Positions 56,765 to 64,000 of a DNA stretch of 64,000 bases are shown here, one piece after another. Position 1 is the first letter of the stretch. Each line of letters begins with the position of its first letter. Under the pieces are notes generated by a model that saw only the letters and a list, made by a program, of their open reading frames with translations, had not been told where the DNA came from and searched no databases. Where the stretch lies: contig JBFLWQ010000006.1 of NCBI GenBank assembly GCA_040757775.1, positions 1 through 64,000 on the forward strand, in the 5' to 3' direction. The position numbers were made by a program, and so were the translations under genes. Source of the DNA: Thermodesulfobacteriota bacterium. Its GTDB lineage: Bacteria; Desulfobacterota; UBA8473.

Positions 56765-57463
56765 ATGAACAAAAGGTGTATATTGCCTTTCATAAAATTA
56801 ATGATTATCTGGATAAGCCTTATAATGATGGGGTGTGCACAATTGAAAGCTGCAAGGGCACCTCAACCTGCTGTTGAAAAGATCGCTGGCATTAATACAA
56901 TTGCCATAATACCATTTCAAACAATAGTGAAAGAAACAAAAAATAGGGGGGTTGTCAGCTGCCCGATATGTGGAAACCTATTCAGAAGCGGGGAGATTCT
57001 GCCAAATGCTGAAAAAAGGCTTGCCAACCTTTTCTATCAGAGGCTAAATGCCTTAGAGGTCTATAGAGTGTTACCCATGGATCAGGCAGGGGGGGCTATT
57101 TCCAAGGCGTTATATGATGATTTAAAAGCATCCCATCTTAAAATGGCGGTCCAGGTTGGAAAAGAGCTCAATGCAGATGCAGTTTTAGCAGGTTTTGTAT
57201 TTCGTTACCAGGAGCGTGAAGGATATGCTTATTCAGTCAGCAGGCCGGCATCAATAGCATTCGAAGTGCACCTCATCAGCCTAAAAGAGGATAAAAGTAT
57301 CTGGGAAGGTTCCTTTGACGAAACCCAAAAATCTCTCAGTGAAAATGTACTCAAATTGTATGCATTTCTCAAAATAGGAAGCAAGTGGTTAACTGCGGAT
57401 GAGCTGGCAGAACAGGCAGTTGAAGATGTATTAAAAAAATTCCCCGGATTAAGAAGAAAATAG
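56765..57463 (+). CDS. Lipoprotein of unknown function within the his operon
   Basis: 232 aa from ATG 56765 (the frame opens at 56732; no strong ribosome-binding site for either). N-terminal signal ending in lipobox-like MMGC (lipid Cys24). The body resembles outer-membrane lipoproteins of the GNA1162/LPP20-like type (KRLANLFYQRLNALEVYRVL; AVQVGKELNADAVLAGFVFR; SIWEGSFDETQKSLSEN). A Cys-Pro-Ile-Cys pair near residue 66 sits in an insertion (VVSCPICGNLFRSG), unusual for this class. Its place between hisH and hisA may only reflect a shared transcript. Confidence 0.7.
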   Translation: MNKRCILPFIKLMIIWISLIMMGCAQLKAARAPQPAVEKIAGINTIAIIPFQTIVKETKNRGVVSCPICGNLFRSGEILPNAEKRLANLFYQRLNALEVYRVLPMDQAGGAISKALYDDLKASHLKMAVQVGKELNADAVLAGFVFRYQEREGYAYSVSRPASIAFEVHLISLKEDKSIWEGSFDETQKSLSENVLKLYAFLKIGSKWLTADELAEQAVEDVLKKFPGLRRK

Positions 57464-57479
57464 CATGGGTTAAATTTTT

Positions 57480-58205
57480 ATGATTATTATACCTGCCATT
57501 GATTTAAAAGAGGGAAAATGCGTTCGCCTTATGCAGGGTCAGATGGATAAAGTCACTGTCTTTTCCAATGATCCTTCTGAGATAGCTATGAGATGGGAAG
57601 ATAAGGGAGCTGAATTAATACATGTTGTAGATCTGGATGGATCCATTGCAGGCACTCCAAAGAACAGAGAGGTCATAGGTAAGATAGTTAAATCAATAAA
57701 CATTCCCATCCAGCTTGGTGGTGGAATAAGAGACCTGGCTGCCATTAATCAGTACATCTCAGTTGGTGTGAACAGGGTTATCATGGGGACGATAGCACTT
57801 GAAGCCCCGGATTTGATAAAACAGGCCTGTCAACTGTACCCTGGGAAAATCCTGGTGGGCATTGATGCAAAGGACGGAAGGGTCGCTATCAGGGGTTGGA
57901 CAGAGGTTACTGAAAAGAAGGCAGTAGATGCAGCAAAAGAAGTTGAAGGTTTTGGCGTTGCAGCATTTATTTTCACTGATATTAAAAGGGACGGAATGCA
58001 GACAGGTCCAAATATAGAAAGCACAAAGAAGCTGGCTCAATCTGTTGCCATTCCCGTTATAGCTTCAGGTGGAGTGAATACTATCAGTGATATTGACGAG
58101 CTTATGAAGATAGAAAAATATGGGGTTTCCGGGGTTATAGTTGGAAGGGCAATATATACGAACTCACTCAGATTGGAAGATGCGATAAGATTAACCCGTG
58201 AGTAG
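57480..58205 (+). CDS. hisA: ProFAR isomerase
   Basis: 241 aa TIM barrel. [18 protein letters not shown] with catalytic Asp8, [23 protein letters not shown], and the second Asp in [15 protein letters not shown]. Fourth step of histidine synthesis. Its TAG stop (58203-58205) is part of the GTAG foot of a REP-like hairpin. Confidence 0.97.
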   Translation: MIIIPAIDLKEGKCVRLMQGQMDKVTVFSNDPSEIAMRWEDKGAELIHVVDLDGSIAGTPKNREVIGKIVKSINIPIQLGGGIRDLAAINQYISVGVNRVIMGTIALEAPDLIKQACQLYPGKILVGIDAKDGRVAIRGWTEVTEKKAVDAAKEVEGFGVAAFIFTDIKRDGMQTGPNIESTKKLAQSVAIPVIASGGVNTISDIDELMKIEKYGVSGVIVGRAIYTNSLRLEDAIRLTRE

Positions 58206-58230
58206 GGGTGATCCGACGGATCACCCCTAC
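58202..58230 (+). repeat. REP-like hairpin at the hisA stop (9)
   Basis: Perfect 13-bp stem: 58202-58214 (GTAGGGGTGATCC) with 58218-58230, loop GAC. Because GTAG pairs with CTAC, both strands carry the foot. It occupies the hisA-hisF gap. Confidence 0.85.
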
Positions 58231-58263
58231 TATATTTACGGCTTACGGTATAAGAGGTTACTG

Positions 58264-59022
58264 ATGTTAGCTAAAAGGATAATACCCTGTCTGGACGTCA
58301 AGGATGGACGCGTAGTTAAGGGGATAAACTTCATTAGTCTCAGAGATGCAGGCGATCCTGTGGAAAATGCCAGGGTGTATGACCAGCAGGGAGCAGATGA
58401 ACTCACCTTTCTGGATATCACCGCCTCTCATGAGAAGCGGGATATAATACTCACTGTAGTTGAGAGGACAGCAGAAGAGATATTTATGCCCCTTACCGTT
58501 GGTGGTGGAATCCGTGACATTGAGGATATACGTAACCTGCTCAATGCCGGTGCAGACAAGGTCTCTATAAATACCGCTGCCGTGAATAACCCTGACTTTG
58601 TTGGAGAGGCAGCTGAAATGTTCGGAAGCCAGTGCATTGTTGTGGCAGTAGATGCAAAGAGGACAGGAAACGGGGGATGGGAGGTATACACACATGGCGG
58701 CAGAAGGCCAACAGGCATAGATGCACTGGAATGGGCAAAAAAAATGGAGGAGATGGGGGCAGGGGAAATACTGCTTACCAGCATGGACTGTGATGGCACC
58801 AAAAATGGTTATGATATTGAACTAACAAGAGCTGTCTCTGACCTTACAGGCATCCCGATAATAGCCTCTGGAGGGGCTGGCACACTGGAACACCTATTTG
58901 AGGCACTTATGGGTGGGAATGCTGACGCAGTCTTGGCCGCTTCCATCTTCCATTACAGAGAATATACTATTCGTGAGGCAAAGGAATATCTGAGAGAAAA
59001 GGGTATCTGTGTGAGATTGTAG
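58264..59022 (+). CDS. hisF: Imidazole glycerol phosphate synthase, cyclase subunit
   Basis: 252 aa from ATG 58264 (AAGAGGT upstream; the frame opens inside hisA). [19 protein letters not shown] with Asp11, [24 protein letters not shown], and the Asp in [15 protein letters not shown]. It closes the imidazole ring with ammonia from HisH. Confidence 0.97.
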   Translation: MLAKRIIPCLDVKDGRVVKGINFISLRDAGDPVENARVYDQQGADELTFLDITASHEKRDIILTVVERTAEEIFMPLTVGGGIRDIEDIRNLLNAGADKVSINTAAVNNPDFVGEAAEMFGSQCIVVAVDAKRTGNGGWEVYTHGGRRPTGIDALEWAKKMEEMGAGEILLTSMDCDGTKNGYDIELTRAVSDLTGIPIIASGGAGTLEHLFEALMGGNADAVLAASIFHYREYTIREAKEYLREKGICVRL

Positions 59023-59051
59023 CCTCCTACTTTTTCGAGGCTCTTGGATGT

Positions 59052-59459
59052 TCAATCGAAAACAGTGCAGGCATCCTTCCAGGGGCACCTGGTTCGACAA
59101 AAATCCAACGGTGCTTTCTGTTTTATCAGAGAACGAAACTCCCGGGCAGTCCTCTTCTCTCCATAAGATACCCCCAACCCTTTAAGAACTATAGTATCCC
59201 ACTTTCTAACTGCATCCTCGTCACCATTGGGGCTCTGGCAGCGATTGTTGTTGCAGAGGGGACACGTTTGGCACAGTTCATCAACACCCTCGATAATCTC
59301 TATTATCGTATCAGTACCCGATTGCATAGTCTCTCTAATTTTGTTCCCGATTCGGTCAAATCTCTCTCCTCTGTCAGGGAAGCTACCAGCCATAAATGGC
59401 TCACAATAGATGTGGTGTGGCCTCCATCTTGATACTTCATCGCTTTTATCATCAGCCAT
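59052..59459 (-). CDS. DUF1284-family cysteine-rich protein
   Basis: 135 aa from ATG 59459 (GAGGAGG upstream). RPHHIYCEPFM is the DUF1284 start motif; later CQTCPLCNNNRC and CRTRCPWKDAC give enough Cys for an Fe-S cluster, as proposed for the family. Function unknown. Convergent with hisF. The end of the protein (WKDACTVFD) is normal. Confidence 0.8.
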   Translation of the reverse strand: MADDKSDEVSRWRPHHIYCEPFMAGSFPDRGERFDRIGNKIRETMQSGTDTIIEIIEGVDELCQTCPLCNNNRCQSPNGDEDAVRKWDTIVLKGLGVSYGEKRTAREFRSLIKQKAPLDFCRTRCPWKDACTVFD

Positions 59460-59616
59460 ATTTTTTCCTCCTCTTCTCAGGGAGCATATTGTCAATACAA
59501 GAAAAGACTATTAAAAAAAGATGAATTTGTCAAGTTTAACTCTGAAAATCCATACTTACCTCTCCTGTCCTGACATCTAAACGAGAGCATCTTCTCGTAA
59601 CTGAAGTCACATCATA

Positions 59617-60867
59617 CTATTGGTGGACGTTTGGATGGAGTTCCCTGATAGCCTGGATTCGTTCAAGAACAGGGGGATGACTGTAACTCAGGAATACCTT
59701 GAGGGGGTGGGGGGTCAGGTTTGAGAGATTTTCAACACTCAGTTTTTTTAAGGCTGTAATAGTAGATTGAGGTCTGTTATAGGTTTTCACGGCATATGCA
59801 TCTGCCTGGTATTCGTGGATTCGGGACAGCATGTTCCCGAAAATGGAGAGAATCATCTCTATAGGGTGATAGAGAAAGCCGAAAAAGAAGATACTCCCAT
59901 AGATTGAAACCCCCTGCATCTTAAACGCTGCAAATAGTTCTCTGTTATTGATAAACAGAGATAGAATAAAGAACATCAGGGCAGTTGTCAGGATAGAAAT
60001 ACCGATAGACTTCAGTATGTGTCTCTTCTTGTAATGACCGATTTCATGAGCTAGAATGGAAACAAGCTCTTCTACCGTATGCTTTTCAACAAGGGTATCA
60101 AACAGAACGACCCTGCGAAATCTTCCAAAACCGGTAAAAAAGGCATTTGATTTGGCAGAGCGTTTTGATGCATCCATCGTAAAAACACCTTTGATTCTGA
60201 AGTGTTGTGATCTGGCATATTCTTCAATCGCGTTTTTGAGTGGGCTATCCTCCAGCAGGATAAATTTGTTGAAAAGAGGCATAATAGTAACTGGCGCAAT
60301 AAAAATGAGAAATATCTGGAATACCGTTACAGCAATCCAGCAATAGAACCAGGCAGGTGGTCCTGCCTTTTCAAAAAGCCACAAAACAGATGAGAAAATT
60401 ATTCCGCCAATCATTGCAACCAAAAGCCAGCTTTTCAGGATATCCAGAATAAATGTTTTCGGCGTTGTTCTGTTGAAACCGTACTTTTCTTCAATGACAA
60501 AGGTACCATAGATGGAAAAAGGGATGAAGAGTATCTGGGAAGCTAACAAAAGTGTCCCCGTAAAAATCAAGCCTGTTAGGATACTCCCCAGCCTGAAGCC
60601 TCGCGCGAACTGATCAACAATATCGAACCCTCCAAGGAGTATAAAGGCAATGCTAATCGGCGTAACAATGGTATTACTGATTATTCCAAACCGGGTATTT
60701 TCTCTGAGATATTCCTGGGATTTCTTGTACTCCCCGGCATCATAATAGCCGTTAAACTCTTCAGGTAAATCTGTTCTCACGTGCCGCACATTCAATGTAT
60801 CAACGATCAAACCCAAAAGGTAGTTGCCAACTAAAATGGCAAGAATTATCACCAGAAAAAAATTCAT
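59617..60867 (-). CDS. M48-family membrane metalloprotease (Ste24-like)
   Basis: 416 aa with about seven membrane helices. Zinc motif ILAHEIGHYKKRH near residue 273 and the third ligand in YQADAYAVKTYN. Length and topology match CAAX-protease Ste24 homologues rather than the shorter HtpX. Bacterial members act in membrane-protein quality control. A promoter (TTGACA, 17 nt, TAGTGT at 60933-60905) lies about 35-65 nt upstream. Confidence 0.92.
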   Translation of the reverse strand: MNFFLVIILAILVGNYLLGLIVDTLNVRHVRTDLPEEFNGYYDAGEYKKSQEYLRENTRFGIISNTIVTPISIAFILLGGFDIVDQFARGFRLGSILTGLIFTGTLLLASQILFIPFSIYGTFVIEEKYGFNRTTPKTFILDILKSWLLVAMIGGIIFSSVLWLFEKAGPPAWFYCWIAVTVFQIFLIFIAPVTIMPLFNKFILLEDSPLKNAIEEYARSQHFRIKGVFTMDASKRSAKSNAFFTGFGRFRRVVLFDTLVEKHTVEELVSILAHEIGHYKKRHILKSIGISILTTALMFFILSLFINNRELFAAFKMQGVSIYGSIFFFGFLYHPIEMILSIFGNMLSRIHEYQADAYAVKTYNRPQSTITALKKLSVENLSNLTPHPLKVFLSYSHPPVLERIQAIRELHPNVHQ

Positions 60868-61009
60868 ACCAGCCTCTACTCACCGCCTCTCGCTGAGTAA
60901 AATAACACTATTTCAAGAAGGTAGAATTGTCAAGTATCTCTTTCCTTGACTTTTCAGGGCTACTTTTGGTAAAAAGCTAATAGATTAGCTTTGAAAAACT
61001 GCCAACAGT

Positions 61010-61155
61010 GTCATTTCGAACCCCTCGCTTGTCATTCCGAATCCGCCTCTGGCGGATGAGGAATCTTGTTACTTTGCTCGGGGCAGGTTCGGGGAGAAAT
61101 CTTGAACAGATTAAAAGCATTAAGACTTCTCGTCGCTGTCGCTCTTCGAAATGAC
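61010..61155. repeat. MITE-like repeat, GTCATTTCGAA inverted ends
   Basis: Exact 11-bp terminal inverted repeat: GTCATTTCGAA (61010-61020) and TTCGAAATGAC (61145-61155), 146 bp in all, with a CCGCC-AGAGGCGG palindrome inside (near 61047). It fills much of the gene-free stretch 60868-61317. Confidence 0.75.
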
Positions 61156-61250
61156 AAAATTGAAAATTCTCATCTATTATATAATGTCAGGGAATAATTC
61201 CGTACCCTTTTCAAATAAAAGAGGGTATAAAAATGATTTAGGTGAGATGC

Positions 61251-61286
61251 AAACCCCGTTTCTAAAAATGAGCGCGGGTTTTTTGT
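61251..61286 (+). terminator. Terminator-like hairpin before the coiled-coil gene
   Basis: AAACCC(CG) pairs with (CG)GGGTTT, followed by T residues and GTTCGC. It stands about 35 nt before ATG 61318, so it may end leader transcripts. No riboswitch core that I recognise is attached. Confidence 0.45.
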
Positions 61287-61317
61287 TCGCAAAATTGGAG
61301 TAAAAGGAGGCACAGAG

Positions 61318-61671
61318 ATGAAAAAAGAACAAAAACAAACAGATGAAATATTCGACAGGATTAATAACCTGTCAATGGAACAGAGGAAAGAAATTGAAAA
61401 TCTGCCTTATCAGATTAAAGAAAGAATCGATAAACTTGACGAAAGGTCAAGGGAAGAAATTGAAAAAAAAATTACCGGGCTCTGCAACCTGGACGATGCA
61501 ACGAATTTTGAAAAATTTCCCAGGACAGTCAGGGAATGGCTTGAAAAAGATATTGAGAGGATACTGGGAATAACATGGAAGGATTTAACATCGAGTGTTT
61601 ATGGCGAGAGGTTTTTATCCAACACACTTAGATTCTTTGTCTTTAAACTAAACACAGTTATTCAACTTTGA
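61318..61671 (+). CDS. Coiled-coil protein of unknown function
   Basis: 117 aa. Residues 1-58 are a highly charged helix (EQKQTDEIFDRINNLSMEQR...EEIEKKITGL), the rest a compact helical part (FEKFPRTVREWLEKDIERIL). One Cys, no signal or membrane segment. AAAGGAGG precedes the ATG. No family recognised. It lies 24 nt before the transglutaminase-like gene, same strand. Confidence 0.65.
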   Translation: MKKEQKQTDEIFDRINNLSMEQRKEIENLPYQIKERIDKLDERSREEIEKKITGLCNLDDATNFEKFPRTVREWLEKDIERILGITWKDLTSSVYGERFLSNTLRFFVFKLNTVIQL

Positions 61672-61695
61672 CAACACGTTAATAAGGGGGTAAGC

Positions 61696-62400
61696 ATGAT
61701 GGATCATATGGATGAAAAGTATCTTTCTCCAACGGCCATTATTGACAGTGACCATAAAGAAATTATCGGATATGCAATGCATATAGTAGGCAGTGAGGAT
61801 AAAGACCCGGTATCGAAGGCCGTAAAACTCTACTACAGAGTTCGAGACGGTATCTGGTATGATCCATATGTTCCTTTTTTTCTTCCAGAGTATTACCAGG
61901 CAAGCAATGTACTGAAGAACGGACGTGGATATTGTGTCAGTAAGGCGTCGCTCCTCTGTGCTCTCGGCAGGGCATGCGGTATCCCCTCCCGGATTGGGTT
62001 TGCTACCGTCAGAAATCACCTTGCCACCAAACAGCTTATTGAATATATGGGTTGTGACCTTTTTGTCTATCATGGATTTACAGAATTTTATCTGGAAGGT
62101 AAATGGGTAAAGGCAACGCCGGCGTTTAATATTGAGCTTTGCAGGAGACACAAGGTTATCCCCCTTGAATTCAACGGTCGGGAAGATTCAATTTTCCACC
62201 CCTATAATATGGAGAAGAAACAGTTCATGGAGTATTTGGAATTCCACGGGGCATATCCGGATATACCTGTGGATATCATTCATGCCGCATGGGAAAAGGC
62301 CTATGGCAAAGATCGAGTCATGAAATGGATTGAGGATTTTGAAAAATCAGGGGGCAAGTCGACGCGCAATTTTGACACAGAAGAGATTGTTAAATATTAA
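61696..62400 (+). CDS. Transglutaminase-like protein
   Basis: 234 aa. The papain-fold core is clear: Cys80 in GRGYCVSKASLLCALGRACG, then IPSRIGFA, and His126 in VYHGFTEFYLEGKWVKATPA. The usual Asp of the Cys-His-Asp triad (normally VDPTF) is replaced by Ala-Thr-Pro; Asn145 in PAFN could stand in. It may be a protease, amidase or a binding domain. It is 53 nt before the acyl-CoA ligase; the pair may cooperate. Confidence 0.8.
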   Translation: MMDHMDEKYLSPTAIIDSDHKEIIGYAMHIVGSEDKDPVSKAVKLYYRVRDGIWYDPYVPFFLPEYYQASNVLKNGRGYCVSKASLLCALGRACGIPSRIGFATVRNHLATKQLIEYMGCDLFVYHGFTEFYLEGKWVKATPAFNIELCRRHKVIPLEFNGREDSIFHPYNMEKKQFMEYLEFHGAYPDIPVDIIHAAWEKAYGKDRVMKWIEDFEKSGGKSTRNFDTEEIVKY

Positions 62401-62453
62401 ATTGGGGAAATAAAGCACCTGATACACATAGCGCAACTACAGGAGGGAAAATC

Positions 62454-64000
62454 ATGATAGCAGGGATACTCAAGAGCAACGCTAAAAGGCATCCTGATAA
62501 GACTGCGGTAATTTTTGGAGACACAAGGTATACCTACAAGGAATTTAATGACCGTGCTAACAGCCTTGCAAACGCCTTGATCAATATGGGGTTAAGGAAG
62601 GGGGATTGGGTAGCTATGATTGCTGATGATTGCATTCAGCAGATGGAGATGTTTTGGGCAGGAGCAAAGGCAGGGATAGCCACATCTGCATTAAATACAA
62701 CTTTTTCCCAGAGAGATTTTTCTCATCTCATCGGCAATGGCAAGGCAAAAGTCGTACTCTGCAGTCATAAATATCGTAATCTGGTAGAATCACTGCGTCC
62801 TGCGCTCAAGAGTGTAAAAGAGTATATTATCCTTGGCCCATCAGACAAGGGTTTCGTGGGTTATGAGGATCTCATATCCACATCTTCCTCTCCTGAGCCA
62901 GACATTGAGATTAATGAAAACGATTTGCTCTACTTTGCCAATACGAGTGGGACCACCGGCCTGTCGAAACAGGCGATGCACACGTATAAAAGCCTATTTG
63001 CTACAGCCCTGATGGATTTAGATGTACTGAACTATGATATGAGTGCCGGAGGCGTTTTCCTTGCTGCTACTCCTCTTTTTGTAGCTTACATGATTCCGAG
63101 GGTATCCATTCTCTCCTTCCATATGCGGTGTCCCCTGGTCATACCACCCAATCTCTCTCCACAGACTCTGCTCGAGATCATTGAGAAAGAACGGGTAACT
63201 AACATTTTTGGGGCTACAGCGTTTTTTCAACCGATTATAGATTACCCTGACCTCGGTAAATATAATTACTCAAGCTTGCGCCATATATTTATCTTTGGAT
63301 ATTATCCTCCAGAGGTGTGGCGAAGAGCGGTAGAGCTATTTGGGAATATCTTCATAGTAGGGTATGGTCTCAGTGAAATAGGGTTTATCTCTTTTCTCCC
63401 CCCTGAGGACTTTGTCTTCGAAGGTCCCCCAGAGAAAGTAAACAGGGTAAGGTCTTGTGGTCGTGAACCCTTATGGGTTGAGGCAAGGGTGATAGATGAT
63501 CAGGGAATGGATGTTCAACCAGGTCAGGTTGGGGAGATTATTGTTAAGGGTCATAATATGATGAAAGGTTATTGGAATGCGCCTGAGGCTACAGAACAAA
63601 CTATAAAAGGAGGCTATATTTACACTGGTGATCTGGCCTCGGTAGATGAAGAGGGATATATCTATCTTGCTGGCAGAAAGAAGGATAGCATTACTACGCA
63701 GGGGAAGGTGGTCCTGCCTTTAGAAATAGAAGAAATCATCTTGCAACACCCACAGGTTCTTGAAGTGGCAGTGATCGGTGTACCGGATGAAGAACTGGGA
63801 GAGGCAGTCAAGGCGGTAGTGATAAAAAAGGATGGGGATGTCACTGAAGAAGAGATTATTGCCCTTTGCCGGGAAAACCTTCCCGACCATGCTGTCCCGC
63901 AATCGGTAGATTTTACCGAAAGCTTACCGAAAACTGCAGGAACAGGTAGGATACAAAGATACCAGTTACGTCAAAAGTATCTTCGAACCTCTTCAGGTGG
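62454..64000 (+). CDS. Acyl-CoA synthetase-like AMP-binding protein, partial at window end
   Basis: At least 515 aa, no stop before 64000; ATG 62454 follows AGGAGGG. N-terminal KRHPDKTAVIFGDTRYTYKE, P-loop FANTSGTTGLSKQAMHTY (usual form GLPKGV), VGYGLSEIGFIS, GDLASVDEEGYIYLAGRKKD, then SITTQGKVVLPLEIEE where most members read MIISGGENVYP. The catalytic lysine near the C-terminus is Arg499 (KTAGTGRIQRYQLR instead of TGKI). Thus it either does only part of the reaction or has a changed role. Confidence 0.88.
   Translation, partial: MIAGILKSNAKRHPDKTAVIFGDTRYTYKEFNDRANSLANALINMGLRKGDWVAMIADDCIQQMEMFWAGAKAGIATSALNTTFSQRDFSHLIGNGKAKVVLCSHKYRNLVESLRPALKSVKEYIILGPSDKGFVGYEDLISTSSSPEPDIEINENDLLYFANTSGTTGLSKQAMHTYKSLFATALMDLDVLNYDMSAGGVFLAATPLFVAYMIPRVSILSFHMRCPLVIPPNLSPQTLLEIIEKERVTNIFGATAFFQPIIDYPDLGKYNYSSLRHIFIFGYYPPEVWRRAVELFGNIFIVGYGLSEIGFISFLPPEDFVFEGPPEKVNRVRSCGREPLWVEARVIDDQGMDVQPGQVGEIIVKGHNMMKGYWNAPEATEQTIKGGYIYTGDLASVDEEGYIYLAGRKKDSITTQGKVVLPLEIEEIILQHPQVLEVAVIGVPDEELGEAVKAVVIKKDGDVTEEEIIALCRENLPDHAVPQSVDFTESLPKTAGTGRIQRYQLRQKYLRTSSG

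Noticed and set aside
61205-61290. Riboswitch upstream of the coiled-coil gene
   Set aside because: Only a terminator-like stem is seen; no known aptamer core could be recognised.

Overview
The window looks like a chromosomal segment of an anaerobic bacterium of the Desulfobacterota (former Deltaproteobacteria), probably a sulfate reducer or syntroph. The basis is gene content and order: an acetogen-type Wood-Ljungdahl operon with Hdr/Mvh-like electron-transfer genes, lysC-cimA, priA-def-fmt-DUF116-rsmB, amtB-glnD-glnB-glnA, and a selenocysteine UGA in an MvhD-like protein. This assignment is inference from family knowledge; no search was run.

Layout. 1-3906 is an AT-rich accessory patch: a PD-(D/E)XK (HSDR_N-like) protein, a secreted protein, a remnant of a type III methyltransferase, a HicBA module, then a graveyard in which pieces of a REP-associated transposase (RAYT) alternate with three decayed copies of a type IIG/Eco57I-like methylase tail. 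3907-25442 (minus strand) is a 15-gene array that reads fhs, cooC, folD, acsD, cooS, acsB, acsC, acsE, hdrC, hdrB, hdrA (giant fusion), mvhD (UGA-interrupted), metV, metF and a DEAD-box helicase. It holds the methyl branch from formate to methyl-THF, the corrinoid protein, CODH/ACS, and the likely electron-transfer partner of the methylene-THF reductase. Its promoter overlaps a palindrome resembling FadR-type (TetR family) operators, so acyl-CoA control is plausible. Together the genes could make acetyl-CoA or, in reverse, oxidise it.

25795-31847 (plus) carries lysC, cimA, a ComEA-like protein, an acyl-CoA ligase and a crotonase with a zinc ribbon; moaA lies convergent to them. 33505-40042 holds HU and the nitrogen cluster amtB-glnD-glnB-glnA behind a clear sigma-54 promoter. 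40091-49648 has nadE, a vapBC pair whose toxin is a chimera with a receiver-domain tail, a Pit phosphate transporter with its PhoU-like partner, a GalT/HIT-like protein, a zinc-ribbon microprotein, a CBS protein and priA. 49731-53338 is def-fmt-DUF116-rsmB. Then follow tRNA-Pro(CGG), an FabK/nitronate monooxygenase-like enzyme, a NYN RNase, the hisB-hisH-lipoprotein-hisA-hisF run, a DUF1284 protein, an M48 protease, a coiled-coil protein, a transglutaminase-like protein and an acyl-CoA ligase cut by the window edge.

Two dispersed repeat families run through the window. One consists of GTAG-footed hairpins (REP-like; nine seen), two pairs of which lie inside RAYT reading frames. The other consists of MITE-like segments bounded by GTCATTNNGAA inverted repeats (three loci).
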